64,000 nucleotides of DNA from the NCBI GenBank assembly GCA_012840135.1, contig DUMA01000017.1, positions 62,001 to 126,000 on the forward strand, written 5' to 3'. Below are positions 39,339 through 49,371 of this stretch, in pieces. Under the pieces are notes generated by a model. That model saw nothing but the letters and a program-made list of their open reading frames with translations. It did not search any database and was not told the DNA's origin. The first letter of the stretch is position 1, and each line of letters starts with the position of its first letter. Both the position numbers and the translations under genes were made by a program. This stretch comes from Thermoanaerobacterales bacterium (GTDB lineage Bacteria; Bacillota; Thermosediminibacteria; Thermosediminibacterales; Tepidanaerobacteraceae).

Positions 39339-40673
39339 CTAAAATACCCCAAGATACTGGTCGAGCTCCCACTTGTGCACCTGAATCCTGTAAATATCCC
39401 ATTCGATGAGCTTTGCCTTTACGAAGTGCTCGTACACATGGGGTCCCAGGGCTTCCTTTATGACTTCATCCTGAGAAAGACAATCCAGGGCTTCTTTAAG
39501 GCTGCCCGGCAACATCTCTATGCCCGCCTCCAGCCTTTCCACCGGTGTCATGTCATAAATATTGTTGAAGGTCTGGGGACCGGGATCCATCTTGTTCTTT
39601 ATGCCGTCGAGACCTGCTTTGAGGATGACCGCCAGAGCAAGATAGGGGTTTGCCGATGGGTCCGGGCTGCGAAGTTCGATGCGGCTGGCATTGCCACGGG
39701 CTGCCGGAACCCTCACCAGAGCGCTGCGGTTTTTGCCCGACCAGGATATATAGACCGGTGCCTCATAGCCAGGTACCAGGCGCTTGTAGGAATTTATGGT
39801 GGGATTCGTTATGGCGGTAAAACCCCTGGCATGGTGCAGTATTCCACCTATAAAATATTTTGCCAACTGTGACAGGCCCGTCTCCTTATCCTTTTCATCA
39901 TAAAAAACATTAACGCCGTCTTTAAAAAGCGAAAGGTGCACATGCATGCCCGATCCATTTTCACCGAAAATAGGCTTGGGCATAAACGTCGCATACAGGC
40001 CGTGCTCCGCGGCGATGGCCTTCGTCACAAATTTGAATGTAACTATATTGTCGGCGGTCCTTATGGCCCGGGTATATTTAAAATCTATCTCGTGCTGGCC
40101 CGGGGCCACCTCGTGATGGGACGTCTCCACCTCAAAACCCATCTCCTGCAGTGCCAGCACTATGTCCCTTCTGGCATTTTCCCCCAGATCCACCGGAGAA
40201 AGGTCGAAATAGCTGCCCTTGTCGTTGGTCTTCACCGTCGGGTTCCCCTCTTCATCGGTCTGAAAAAGGAAAAACTCCGGCTCCGGCCCTGCATGAAGCT
40301 CGTACCCCATCTGGCGGGCTTCCTCCACCACTTTTTTGAGAATACCCCGGGGGCAACCTTCAAAGGGTTCGTTGTTGGAATCGTAGATGTCACACATGAG
40401 CCTGGCCTCCGCGCCTTTCCTGGGTCTCCATGGCAGGATGGCAAAGGTGTCGTAATCGGGTCTCAGATACATGTCAGACTCCTGAATCCTGGTAAAGCCC
40501 TCTATGGACGAGCCGTCAAACATTATCTTTCCATCCAGCGCATCTTCCAACTGGTCCACCGTAATGGTGACATTTTTGATTATCCCCAGAATATCCGTAA
40601 ACTGCAGCCTGATGAATTTTACATCCAGTTCCTGCGCCTTTTGAAGAATATCGCTTTTAGTATACTTTGGCAT
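39339..40673 (-). CDS. glnA: Glutamine synthetase type I (paralog 1)
   Basis: [54 protein letters not shown]. Confidence 0.96.
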   Translation of the reverse strand: MPKYTKSDILQKAQELDVKFIRLQFTDILGIIKNVTITVDQLEDALDGKIMFDGSSIEGFTRIQESDMYLRPDYDTFAILPWRPRKGAEARLMCDIYDSNNEPFEGCPRGILKKVVEEARQMGYELHAGPEPEFFLFQTDEEGNPTVKTNDKGSYFDLSPVDLGENARRDIVLALQEMGFEVETSHHEVAPGQHEIDFKYTRAIRTADNIVTFKFVTKAIAAEHGLYATFMPKPIFGENGSGMHVHLSLFKDGVNVFYDEKDKETGLSQLAKYFIGGILHHARGFTAITNPTINSYKRLVPGYEAPVYISWSGKNRSALVRVPAARGNASRIELRSPDPSANPYLALAVILKAGLDGIKNKMDPGPQTFNNIYDMTPVERLEAGIEMLPGSLKEALDCLSQDEVIKEALGPHVYEHFVKAKLIEWDIYRIQVHKWELDQYLGVF

Positions 40674-40784
40674 TTTACCCCTCCCAGAAATGTTCCTTTA
40701 ATATGCTAAATGTTTCCGCAACCACGTATTATAATATAACATTTTTAACAAGAGCAGTCCAGTCAATGTAAAGTTTGAAAAAAA

Positions 40785-40803
40785 GAAGCGGGGATACCGC
40801 TTC
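40785..40803 (-). terminator. Terminator between the two glnA paralogs
   Basis: Minus strand GAAGCGG-tatcC-CCGCTTC TTTTTTT. Confidence 0.8.
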
Positions 40804-40883
40804 ATATATTAGAGGGAGTTTAAGGGTGCCGGGGCCGCTCTCAGAACCCGGCACATCTATGTTAATAGGGAGGTGTTAGCTTT

Positions 40884-42212
40884 TTAGTATACCTCTGCAT
40901 ATTCTTCAAGTTCCCATGAATGCACTTTGGTCCTGTAAGTGTCCCACTCAAGCTTCTTGGCTGTGACAAAGTGTTCATACACATGGGTGCCCAGAGCCTT
41001 CTTTATAACTTCATCCTGTTCCAGAAGTTCCAGGGCTTCCTTGAGGCTGCCGGGGAGACTCTTGATGCCTGCTTTTTCCCTGTCTTCATCGCTCATGTGG
41101 TAAATATTGTCGTACACTTGGTGTCCGGGGTCTATCTTGTTCTTAATGCCGTCCAGCCCCGCCGCCAGCATTACCGCCAGTGCCAGGTAGGGATTTGCCG
41201 AGGGGTCCGGGCTGCGGAGCTCAATGCGGGTCTTTACGCCTCCCGCCGCCGGCACTCTCACGAGAGCACTTCTGTTCTTGGCAGACCAGCATATATATAC
41301 GGGAGCCTCATATCCCGGCACCAATCTCTTGTACGAGTTTACCAGGGGATTGGTGATGGCCGTAAAGCCCGGTGCATGCTTTAAAATGCCGCCTATATAA
41401 TACCTGGCTATTTCGCTCAATCCCGCTTCGCCTTTTTCATCGGCAAAGGCATTCTTGCCATCTACAAACAGTGATTGATGGACGTGCATGCCGGAACCGT
41501 TGATGCCGAATATGGGCTTTGGCATGAAGGTAGCATGCAGGCCGTGCTGTTTTGCTATTATTTTAGTAACAAAGCGGAATGTAGCTATGTTATCCGCGGT
41601 CTTCAACGCATCGGAATATTTGAAATCAATTTCATGCTGGCCCGGGGCTACCTCATGATGGGCTGCCTCTACTTCAAAGCCCATTTCCTCCAGGGTAAGC
41701 ACAATGTCCCTGCGGGCGTTTTCTCCCAGATCAATGGGTGAAAGGTCAAAATAGCCGCCCTTATCGTGGGTCTCAACGGTGGGCTTTCCCTTTTCATCGG
41801 TGGCAAACATGAAAAATTCCGGTTCGGGCCCGGCATACATGGTATACCCCATGGCCTTCGCTTCTTCTATGACATTCTTTAAAATCTGACGGGGGCTTCC
41901 CTGAAAGGGAGTACCGTCGGGATTGTAAATGTCGCAGATCAACCTTGCTTCCGCACCATCCCTGGGCTTCCACGGGAATATCGCAAAAGAATCCAGATCG
42001 GGCTTTAGATACATATCCGATTCCTGAATCCTGGTGAAACCCTCTATAGAAGAACCGTCGAACATGAGCTTCCCGTCCAGCACATCCTCCAGCTGGCTTA
42101 TGGGAATTGCCACATTTTTCACCACTCCGAAAATGTCCACAAACTGAAGCCTGATAAATTTCACCTTGAGTTCTTTAGTAAGACTAATAATGTCATCTTT
42201 TGTGTAACCCAT
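40884..42212 (-). CDS. glnA: Glutamine synthetase type I (paralog 2)
   Basis: [45 protein letters not shown]. Confidence 0.96.
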   Translation of the reverse strand: MGYTKDDIISLTKELKVKFIRLQFVDIFGVVKNVAIPISQLEDVLDGKLMFDGSSIEGFTRIQESDMYLKPDLDSFAIFPWKPRDGAEARLICDIYNPDGTPFQGSPRQILKNVIEEAKAMGYTMYAGPEPEFFMFATDEKGKPTVETHDKGGYFDLSPIDLGENARRDIVLTLEEMGFEVEAAHHEVAPGQHEIDFKYSDALKTADNIATFRFVTKIIAKQHGLHATFMPKPIFGINGSGMHVHQSLFVDGKNAFADEKGEAGLSEIARYYIGGILKHAPGFTAITNPLVNSYKRLVPGYEAPVYICWSAKNRSALVRVPAAGGVKTRIELRSPDPSANPYLALAVMLAAGLDGIKNKIDPGHQVYDNIYHMSDEDREKAGIKSLPGSLKEALELLEQDEVIKKALGTHVYEHFVTAKKLEWDTYRTKVHSWELEEYAEVY

Positions 42213-42323
42213 TTTCTCCCCTCCGCATTTCGTAAATTTTATATAAGAATAATAACAGTAAATTTATATTGCGTCAACTAAATGTCAGGTTTTTTTATTT
42301 TAAAATATTAATCTTTACATGTT

Positions 42324-42372
42324 GTTGACATCAAGCCTTCAATATGTTAGTATATTGTTAACATTTTAGGAG
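42324..42372 (+). promoter_or_regulatory. Candidate glnR promoter with imperfect GlnR-box-like dyad
   Basis: TTGACA-N17-TAGTAT; TGTTA-N9-TAACA immediately downstream. Confidence 0.5.
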
Positions 42373-42381
42373 GTGGTTGTA

Positions 42382-42738
42382 ATGGCCGTTTATCCTTCTT
42401 TAAAAGGTATCTATCCCATCGGGATAGTGGAAGAAAAAACGGGACTTACCAGCCGTCAGATCCGGTATTATGAAAATATGGGTTTGATATCTCCCATAAG
42501 GACTCAGGGAAAACAGAGAAGATACACCGAAAAGGATGTCATCAGGCTTTCTAGAATCAAGTACTTAAAGGATAACGGTTTTGACCTGAAAACTATCAGG
42601 GAAAAAATAGAGCTACTCGAAAAGAGCACGAAGGATCTGGACCTCATGATAAACTCGGGTGCCGTTCAGGGGAAGTTAACATCCCTTTATCCGGTATCCA
42701 ACCGGGCGGTGCTGATGAAACTTCTGGAAAAAAATTAA
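42382..42738 (+). CDS. glnR: GlnR-type MerR-family regulator
   Basis: PIGIVEEKTGLTSRQIRYYENMGLISPIRTQGKQRRYTEKDVIRL; divergent from glnA. Confidence 0.88.
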   Translation: MAVYPSLKGIYPIGIVEEKTGLTSRQIRYYENMGLISPIRTQGKQRRYTEKDVIRLSRIKYLKDNGFDLKTIREKIELLEKSTKDLDLMINSGAVQGKLTSLYPVSNRAVLMKLLEKN

Positions 42739-42768
42739 TCCTTGCATTGCGCAAGGATTTTTTTTTAA
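42737..42768 (+). terminator. Terminator after glnR
   Basis: AATCCTTGC-attgc-GCAAGGATT followed by T run. Confidence 0.85.
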
Positions 42769-43436
42769 AAAACTTTGTGGCCTTCCAGATAAGGGCATAA
42801 ATTGGAGCGAGCCCTGTCCACATGGCTTACCATGGCCTTTTCTGCTGCATCCGGGTCGTGAGCTGCAAGAGCATTGTATATGTTGCGGTGCTCTTCCAGA
42901 GAAACCGGAGCCCTGCCGGTGGACTTTATGGAAACGAGTCTTGCCCTCTGGATAAAGTGATGGAAATTGGTCAGCACCGATTCCAGAGGCCTGCTGTCAC
43001 ATGCCCTGAAAATGATGTCGTGAAATTGCGTGTCCAGATCGGAAACCTTGTCTATTTCGCCTTTTTCTGTGTAAAATTCCATGAGGTCCAGCACATCTTT
43101 CATTTCCTTCAGCTGTTCATCGGTTATCTTCTCCGCCGCCCATCTGGCAGCCAGACCTTCGATCATTTTTCTTATGGTGTATATATCTTCTACATCCTCT
43201 TCTGTAACTCCTTCCACCACAACGCCTTTGTTGGGGATGCTCGAAACCAGGCCCTCCAGCTCCAGCTGACGTATAGCCTCCCTTACCGGGGTGCGGCTTA
43301 CGCCCAGTTCTTTGGCCACCTTCAGCTCTATCAGGCTCTCGCCGGGTTTGTACACGCCGTTTAATATGGCATTTTTAAGCTGGTGGTAAATTTTTGTCCT
43401 GAGCGAATATCCGGCATCCTGCAAGTCGGATAACAT
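42765..43436 (-). CDS. GntR-family (FadR/FCD subfamily) transcriptional regulator
   Basis: ILNGVYKPGESLIELKVAKELGVSRTPVREAIRQLELEGLV plus FCD-like C-terminus. Confidence 0.9.
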   Translation of the reverse strand: MLSDLQDAGYSLRTKIYHQLKNAILNGVYKPGESLIELKVAKELGVSRTPVREAIRQLELEGLVSSIPNKGVVVEGVTEEDVEDIYTIRKMIEGLAARWAAEKITDEQLKEMKDVLDLMEFYTEKGEIDKVSDLDTQFHDIIFRACDSRPLESVLTNFHHFIQRARLVSIKSTGRAPVSLEEHRNIYNALAAHDPDAAEKAMVSHVDRARSNLCPYLEGHKVF

Positions 43437-43565
43437 ATATTAAAACCTCCCTGATAAATACGAACCATAGTTATTTCCAATAATATTTTACTATATGTTT
43501 TAAATTTTTGAAAGGGATTTTTTAAGGTCAGTGGATACGCCTCCTTTTCCAGTGATAATATATCA

Positions 43566-43706
43566 GGGGACGCACCTCATTATGGCAGAGGTCGGACTTC
43601 AGAGGTTAGATTAAGTTGGATTTGCCGAAAAGGCAAATCCTTCCATTCCGACCTCCGACTTCTGACTTCTGGCTTCTGATATAAGGGGAGGCGGAGGAAC
43701 GTCCCC
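43566..43706. repeat. REPIN/MITE-like nested palindromic element
   Basis: Ends GGGGACGCACCTC / GAGGAACGTCCCC; nested GAGGTCGGA/TCCGACCTC; central hairpin GGATTTGCC-gaaaa-GGCAAATCC. Confidence 0.65.
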
Positions 43707-43708
43707 AT

Positions 43709-44722
43709 TTAAATATATATTTTTTGCAGAGTTTTGATCATTTTATAGCGGATCGGATTGTCTGTAAACGTCTTTATGATGCTCATGGATTTGTCGAGAT
43801 AATTATTGCACATCAGAATGGAGCGGCTGACGGCACCGGATTTTATACATTTTTCATACAGGGATTTTACCTGCCTCGGGGAGATAATCGGATGTTCGGA
43901 TTCAAGTCTGTTTTCTTTCAAATAAATAACCATAGGCAGGGTGAATATGCCCTGGTGGAGATCACTGGCAGGTTTTTTTAATAAATGTTCATTTTTAAGA
44001 AAATCCAGAATGTCATCTCTTATCTGATATGCCTTCCCGAAATATTCACCGAACCTTACCAGGGCTTTTACTTCTTTTTCCGCCAGTCTTGCCACCCGGG
44101 CTCCGGCAAAACAGCTGAAAGCTGTAAGCGATGCGGTTTTACGGGCTATTCTTGTCAAATAATCCTTTAAACTTATGCCGGTGTCAAAGGCTTCCTCTTT
44201 CTGCTTTACTTCTCCTTCCACCATCCTGGCGATAACCGAAAGCGCCTGCTCCAGAATCGATATGTCGGAGATGTTTGACATAAGGCTCAGAGCGCGGGAA
44301 TAAAAATAGTCACCCAGCAAAAGCGCCATATCGCTGCCGTAAATTGCATTTATGGTGGGCTTGCCGCGCCTCATTTCTGCTCTATCTATGATGTCATCAT
44401 GGACCAGGGCCGACATGTGCAGCATTTCCACACCGGCCGCCGTAAAATACAACTCTTCAAGATCCAATTTTTTGGACCCCTTACATATGAGGCCGCAGGC
44501 CAGAGTCAGGGTCGGCCTCAAGAGCTTTCCCTGGCTTTGTGCAAAATATAAGGCCATTTCTTTAAGGGTTTTCTCCCCGGTGTCAATGCTGTCGCGGATT
44601 ATGGATTTGACATACTGAAGCATGGACTCAAGATCTGTTTCTGGTGGGGAAAGAGCCAGATTTTCATTCACAGTCAAATTATACCTTCCTTTCAGCAAAT
44701 TTCGTATTACTGCCGGTTGCAT
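43709..44722 (-). CDS. Polyprenyl (trans-isoprenyl) diphosphate synthase
   Basis: ALVHDDIIDRAEMRRGKPTIN (first Asp-rich motif); YQIRDDILDFL (second). Confidence 0.93.
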   Translation of the reverse strand: MQPAVIRNLLKGRYNLTVNENLALSPPETDLESMLQYVKSIIRDSIDTGEKTLKEMALYFAQSQGKLLRPTLTLACGLICKGSKKLDLEELYFTAAGVEMLHMSALVHDDIIDRAEMRRGKPTINAIYGSDMALLLGDYFYSRALSLMSNISDISILEQALSVIARMVEGEVKQKEEAFDTGISLKDYLTRIARKTASLTAFSCFAGARVARLAEKEVKALVRFGEYFGKAYQIRDDILDFLKNEHLLKKPASDLHQGIFTLPMVIYLKENRLESEHPIISPRQVKSLYEKCIKSGAVSRSILMCNNYLDKSMSIIKTFTDNPIRYKMIKTLQKIYI

Positions 44723-44762
44723 GCCGCTTTAGCATAAGCCGGAAGTTCTGGCATCTTCTATG

Positions 44763-45692
44763 TCACAGTGTTATATAAATCGTAAAGACCATACTGTTTA
44801 TTATTATCAGTGCCGTTGTAAAAAGCTGCTTCCTGGTTACATCCATTACATCCTGACTCTTTGTGGAAGCTGCCGCAAGAATGCCCAGGATTGCAACAAA
44901 AGCCATCCCCAGGAATACCGGATGTATATAGTAGTATCCCGCTATGCTCAAGACCAGTGCCAGAACAAAGTACATGGCTGATGGCATCATTGCATACTGG
45001 GGGCCCCATCTTAAATAAAAATAAGCTGGGGTAGTGAGCTTCACCGGTGCCGCCGACAGATCTGCGCTTATGTCAGGTACATGGTGCTGCATGAGCCATC
45101 CCAGCACCAGTGTGCTCTGCACCACTCCCGCAAAAAATGGGAAAATATCAAATCCGCCTGTCAGGATAAAGTATGATGCCGTCGAGAGTACCGTTCCGGA
45201 AAGCCACAGGCATATCCACTCGCCCAGGAAGGGCCTGTAAGCCAGGCGAAGCGGAGGACAGGTATAAACCCAGGCCGCAAAAATACCGAAGGCAAGGGCA
45301 ACCAGCACCAGGGGTCCCCGGAATATGTAAAAATAGATACCTATTCCAAGAGAAATGGAAAGGGCCAGGATGACGACTTTGCGCAGATCGGGTTGAGTAA
45401 AAAAACCGTATTTTAATACCTTTGAACCTCCCGACAAAATACCCCGGGAAACCCTGTCCGTTCCCGAGCGCCAGTCCTCTATATCATTCAGAGAATGGGC
45501 CAGCAGGCCGTTTATGGTCAGGGCTCCCGCTGCCAGAATCAAAGCGAAATGAGTAACAGCCACCCCGACCTTTAGCCATGCACAAGCCGCGTTCATCAGT
45601 ACAATACTGCCGCTGAAGGTCATGACCGGCATCAACCGGAAAAGGGTCCATAAGCCCAGGAACTTCCTTGATACCAATTTAATATTTTTCAT
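44763..45692 (-). CDS. UbiA-family prenyltransferase
   Basis: Multi-TM; NGLLAHSLNDIEDWRSGTD (ND..D motif); HHVPDISADLSA. Confidence 0.85.
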   Translation of the reverse strand: MKNIKLVSRKFLGLWTLFRLMPVMTFSGSIVLMNAACAWLKVGVAVTHFALILAAGALTINGLLAHSLNDIEDWRSGTDRVSRGILSGGSKVLKYGFFTQPDLRKVVILALSISLGIGIYFYIFRGPLVLVALAFGIFAAWVYTCPPLRLAYRPFLGEWICLWLSGTVLSTASYFILTGGFDIFPFFAGVVQSTLVLGWLMQHHVPDISADLSAAPVKLTTPAYFYLRWGPQYAMMPSAMYFVLALVLSIAGYYYIHPVFLGMAFVAILGILAAASTKSQDVMDVTRKQLFTTALIIINSMVFTIYITL

Positions 45693-45786
45693 AAAACTCC
45701 TTCTTTAAACTTATTCTCCTATTGTTACCGTAAAAAACATTAAATTCCATCGCTTATTATTTCCATTCATATCCCGGAATATTAAA

Positions 45787-45814
45787 AAATCCTCTTACAG
45801 ATGTAAGAGGATTT
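45787..45814 (-). terminator. Terminator
   Basis: AAATCCTCTTAC-atct-GTAAGAGGATTTTTT on minus strand. Confidence 0.88.
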
Positions 45815-45822
45815 CCGAAATA

Positions 45823-46314
45823 TCATTTTTCTTTACAATACTTTTCATAGACGCCGGTGAAAAGCTTAATATGGTATTCTTCATCCATGATGATACGCTT
45901 TATGACCTCTTTGACAAAAGGATCATCTATATAAGTAAGATGTAGCCTGTACTGCCTTATGGCGGCATATTCGGCATCAATATCCAGAGTTATCTGCTGG
46001 CACATGTTCCGGCCGTATTTTACGAATCCGGCATTCCAGTAGTTTGATTCTACCTCATACCTGGGATCTCCCCCAAGCTTTTTTATCAGAGTTCCCAGCA
46101 TGTGCAAGTGGTGCATTTCAACCCTTGCAATGCACATCATAAGGTCCGACACTTCTTTGTTGCCTATATCCAGGTTGTGATAAACATACTGTGTGATGGC
46201 GGTCATCTCGCTGACCGTACCGGCATAATCCCTGGCAAGGATCTTCGCATAGGTAAGATTCCTCTCGGCCACTTCCATCGGCGGGTAAGGCTCCGGCCTC
46301 CTGCAATTTTCCAT
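45823..46314 (-). CDS. Ferritin-like (di-iron) protein
   Basis: Four-helix pattern with ARVEMHHLHMLG and MDEEYHIKLF. Confidence 0.7.
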   Translation of the reverse strand: MENCRRPEPYPPMEVAERNLTYAKILARDYAGTVSEMTAITQYVYHNLDIGNKEVSDLMMCIARVEMHHLHMLGTLIKKLGGDPRYEVESNYWNAGFVKYGRNMCQQITLDIDAEYAAIRQYRLHLTYIDDPFVKEVIKRIIMDEEYHIKLFTGVYEKYCKEK

Positions 46315-46401
46315 ACCACTTCCCCCTCAAAGCCTTTTTTTATACTAGAAAATTATATGATATCACCATAAACTTTATGAGGGGAAAGGAAATAAATTAA
46401 T

Positions 46402-46917
46402 TTACTGTTCCTCTATATAAACCCCCAGAATCTCCCCGTAATAGAGCACGTGAAAATCCCCGTCCTTATAGGACATGTCTATTATTTCTTTTGGTAGTTT
46501 TTCCGGGTCGAGGGGCTGTTTGTAAAGGATCCTGCACTCCACATGGATGTCGCAGCCTTCGATGACGGGTGTGTCCACTTTCTGCCCGGGCTTTGCCGTA
46601 AGGTTGCACTCCTTGAATTTATCGCGGTCCCGGCCGGATTTTGATCCGCAAAATGCCAGGGCCTCTTTGAACTTGCCGTTTAACGGAACGCTCACCGTAA
46701 AAGTGTCAGCTTTTTCAATAAGTTCATATGTATATCGGGAGTATCTCACCATCACCATGAATACAGGTTTGTTCCACATGCGGCCGAACGTGCCCCAGCC
46801 TATGGTCATGGTATTGAGCTTATCCTGTGCCTTTACGGTGAGGAAAGCCCCTTTAGGAATCTGCTCCAGTATGTCATCAGCCACTTCTCCTATGCGCACC
46901 TGCTTTAATCCGTCCAT
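46402..46917 (-). CDS. Flavin reductase-like (flavoredoxin-type) FMN-binding protein
   Basis: GAFLTVKAQDKLNTMTIGWGTFGRMWNKPVFMVMVRYSRYTYELIEK. Confidence 0.85.
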   Translation of the reverse strand: MDGLKQVRIGEVADDILEQIPKGAFLTVKAQDKLNTMTIGWGTFGRMWNKPVFMVMVRYSRYTYELIEKADTFTVSVPLNGKFKEALAFCGSKSGRDRDKFKECNLTAKPGQKVDTPVIEGCDIHVECRILYKQPLDPEKLPKEIIDMSYKDGDFHVLYYGEILGVYIEEQ

Positions 46918-47184
46918 TTAAAAAATCCCTCCATATTAAAAATTGATTTTGATGCCTTAATCATGTAATAAAAGTGTATTACCTCATAACCAGAGTATAG
47001 CAAAAATAAAAATAAAAAGAAAGACGCAGCGGCAACTTCGCTTTATGGTGATTCCGGCCTCCACTTGTCACCTACGTTAACTTTCCATTCCTGAATCATA
47101 TAATATATTGAAAAAATTAATTAAGCAAAACGTCGTTGCCGCTTTTTAGCGTAAAGCCGAAGTTTTGCAAAGGAGGTGCCTCTT

Positions 47185-47451
47185 GTGCAAAAAAATGAAT
47201 TGAGGTCACTGTTGACTTTCGGCAATTACTTTCTCGGTGTCTTGATTTTTATTTTTTCACTGGGTTTTTTTATTAAAAATAAAGCCCTGGCTCCGTTATT
47301 CATCAGTGCCGCCATCATCATCGTGGGACCCGTCGAAAACATCCTGATGAAAAAGGTATCACCGCAAGACCAATGGATAGTAGACCAGCTCACCAGCATA
47401 GGCATGCTCATTTTTCTACTGTTGGCCGAGCTCCAGTGCCAAAAAAGATAA
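47185..47451 (+). CDS. Small integral membrane protein
   Basis: GTG 47185 behind AGGAGGTG; 2-3 hydrophobic segments. Confidence 0.6.
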   Translation: MQKNELRSLLTFGNYFLGVLIFIFSLGFFIKNKALAPLFISAAIIIVGPVENILMKKVSPQDQWIVDQLTSIGMLIFLLLAELQCQKR

Positions 47452-47513
47452 ATTGCCAGGCGCGGAAATTTCTCCTTTAGCCATGCCCGTTTAAGGTGCA
47501 AATTTTTCCGCCG

Positions 47514-48779
47514 TCAATCGGGTTGAAGGCCTCGTACCGCTTCTTGCGCCCGTGTCGAGCTTTTTTCATCATATTTTTCTGTCAAATACATCATATAAGA
47601 TGCGGCTATAAGCAGGACCACCAGCATCATCCATGCTTTCTGTACGGTGGTATGCATGAGCACCTTGCCCATGACCAGGGGGCTCAAAGTATGGCCCATC
47701 CCCCAAAGTATAGGAATGACAGAACTCATCCTTCCCCGGTGGGAAGCCGGGGTATGGTTGGCTATGAAAGGCGTCAGACTTATGGCGTTGATTATTTCGC
47801 CGAGAGTAAAGATATATGCACCCAGGAAGAACATCGGCATGGTGGTGACAAAACTAAACAGTCCCAGCCCCAGGGCATATAAAAGTCCTCCATAGACCAT
47901 GCGCCTTATGTGTTTCACATTTTCAGCCATCTTTGTTATTACAGGCGTAAAGAGCACCACGGTGAGGCCGTTCAAGCCTGCCACCATGCCGAAGAATTTC
48001 GCACCGTCATCTTTAAAGAGCTCCATAAGCTGCATGGGCAGCATAAAGGACCACTGGGCATAGGCAAAATTGTATGTGAACACAATGATGGCTATATATA
48101 TCAGGATAGGTCTTTTTAAGAGCACCAAAAATATGGACCCCTCTACTTGCCTCTCCAGTGCCCTGCTCTCGTCGGTGATCTTTTCCTTTGTCTTATGTAT
48201 GGTCTCCTTTATCATAAAAGCCACCAGCATAAGTGCTATCAATGCCGTAACCGCATCACCGATAAATACCAGGGGCAGGTAATTTTTATAGAGCATGCCG
48301 CCTATGACAGGCCCCACGGCAAATCCCAAATTGTGGCCCATGTAAGAGAGGGAATAGGCGCCACTGCGGTTTTTCGGATTGGTAAGATCCGCCATGAGGG
48401 AGTCATGGGCCGGAGTTGCGATGGCCATACAAGCACCGGCCATCAATATGAGGTAACCCATTGTCATTGACGGCTTTACAAACCCACATATGATGTAGAA
48501 GATAGCCGCCAGGGTATCAAATATAATTATTATCTTTTTCCTGCCCACAGTATCCGCCAATTTCCCACCTAAAAGAGAAGCGGGCAAAAATACGACTCCC
48601 GCCAGGCTCAGGTATAACCCCGCCGTTTCACTGGAAAGCCCTACTTTTTCGGTGAGGATGATGGTTAAAAGGGGCATGACGAAGCATCCCATGGCATTTA
48701 TGACCCTTGCGATGAAGATTACATATATTTCTTTAGGCAATCCCCTGTAAGGACTGAGAAGTTTTTTTAAAGTCGTCAT
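47514..48779 (-). CDS. MFS transporter
   Basis: 12-TM; LLGGKLADTVGRKKIIIIFD; SYMGHNLGFAVGPVIGG. Confidence 0.88.
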   Translation of the reverse strand: MTTLKKLLSPYRGLPKEIYVIFIARVINAMGCFVMPLLTIILTEKVGLSSETAGLYLSLAGVVFLPASLLGGKLADTVGRKKIIIIFDTLAAIFYIICGFVKPSMTMGYLILMAGACMAIATPAHDSLMADLTNPKNRSGAYSLSYMGHNLGFAVGPVIGGMLYKNYLPLVFIGDAVTALIALMLVAFMIKETIHKTKEKITDESRALERQVEGSIFLVLLKRPILIYIAIIVFTYNFAYAQWSFMLPMQLMELFKDDGAKFFGMVAGLNGLTVVLFTPVITKMAENVKHIRRMVYGGLLYALGLGLFSFVTTMPMFFLGAYIFTLGEIINAISLTPFIANHTPASHRGRMSSVIPILWGMGHTLSPLVMGKVLMHTTVQKAWMMLVVLLIAASYMMYLTEKYDEKSSTRAQEAVRGLQPD

Positions 48780-48892
48780 TTTATCGTTCTCCCTCTATCA
48801 GTATATATATCTTCTTTTATCTTCCGTGCTAAGATAAAGTTTCTTTACGCCTGAGTCTACAAAATCATGCCAATCGGAATTCATAACCACAC

Positions 48893-48940
48893 AAAAAGCC
48901 ATGATTGCCCTTACTTATAAAAGGGCCTCCATGGCCTTTT
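48893..48940 (-). terminator. Bidirectional-looking terminator hairpin upstream of MFS gene
   Basis: GCCATG...CATGGC enclosing GCCCTT...AAGGGC, flanked by AAAAA and TTTT. Confidence 0.75.
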
Positions 48941-48959
48941 AAATGTAAATTTGATAAAA

Positions 48960-49319
48960 CATATAAAAAGCCACGAATCTTTTGCGACCCGTGACAATTT
49001 TATAATTGCTTTTGATTTAAGAAGATATTTCATCAATGGCGCTTGCCGTTAACTTAAACGCCTTAACTTACAATTCCGGTTACATTAACTTGATCGGTTG
49101 AATGTAACGCTAAGCGGGTTGCTGGTAAGTAAAATCTTGCTCGCAGGCCGCCTTATCGATATATTTATTTTTAGCATTACTTTATTTGCAGGATTGGCGA
49201 AAAGTATGCCGACTTTGATACCGCAATCCGATACTGCCGAATTATTCGCCATCAACATATTTTGCGGCCTCCGTTCTTAGCAAGATTTTATATTGTAAAC
49301 TCAAAAAATTTCGTCAAGC
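48960..49319 (-). ncRNA. Candidate structured RNA / regulatory leader (novel)
   Basis: Promoter TTGACA-N17-TATAGT at 49326-49354; nested stems AAAATCTTGCT/AGCAAGATTTT + AGGCCGC/GCGGCCT, ACTTAC/GTAAGT + GTTACATT/AATGTAAC, GGCGAA/TTCGCC; ends in GTCACG..CGTGGC-TTTTT. Confidence 0.6.
49085..49258 (-). CDS. Possible 57-aa small ORF inside structured RNA
   Basis: GGAGG 9 nt before ATG; MLMANNSAVSDCGIKVGILFANPANKVMLKINISIRRPASKILLTSNPLSVTFNRSS*; below the 60-aa cutoff of the ORF track. Confidence 0.3.
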   Translation of the reverse strand: MLMANNSAVSDCGIKVGILFANPANKVMLKINISIRRPASKILLTSNPLSVTFNRSS

Positions 49320-49325
49320 AAAAAT

Positions 49326-49354
49326 ACTATACCACCTGTTGTAAATTTTGTCAA
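49326..49354 (-). promoter_or_regulatory. Sigma-A-type promoter
   Basis: Minus strand TTGACA-AAATTTACAACAGGTGG-TATAGT (17-nt spacer). Confidence 0.8.
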
Positions 49355-49371
49355 TAACTCTTCACCAAGTT

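Noticed and set aside
39936-40709. 257-aa plus-strand ORF
   Set aside because: Antisense to glnA; sequence looks like reverse translation of a conserved gene
49098-49280. 60-aa plus-strand ORF
   Set aside because: Runs opposite to the promoter/terminator-defined transcript and overlaps its stem arms; more likely incidental
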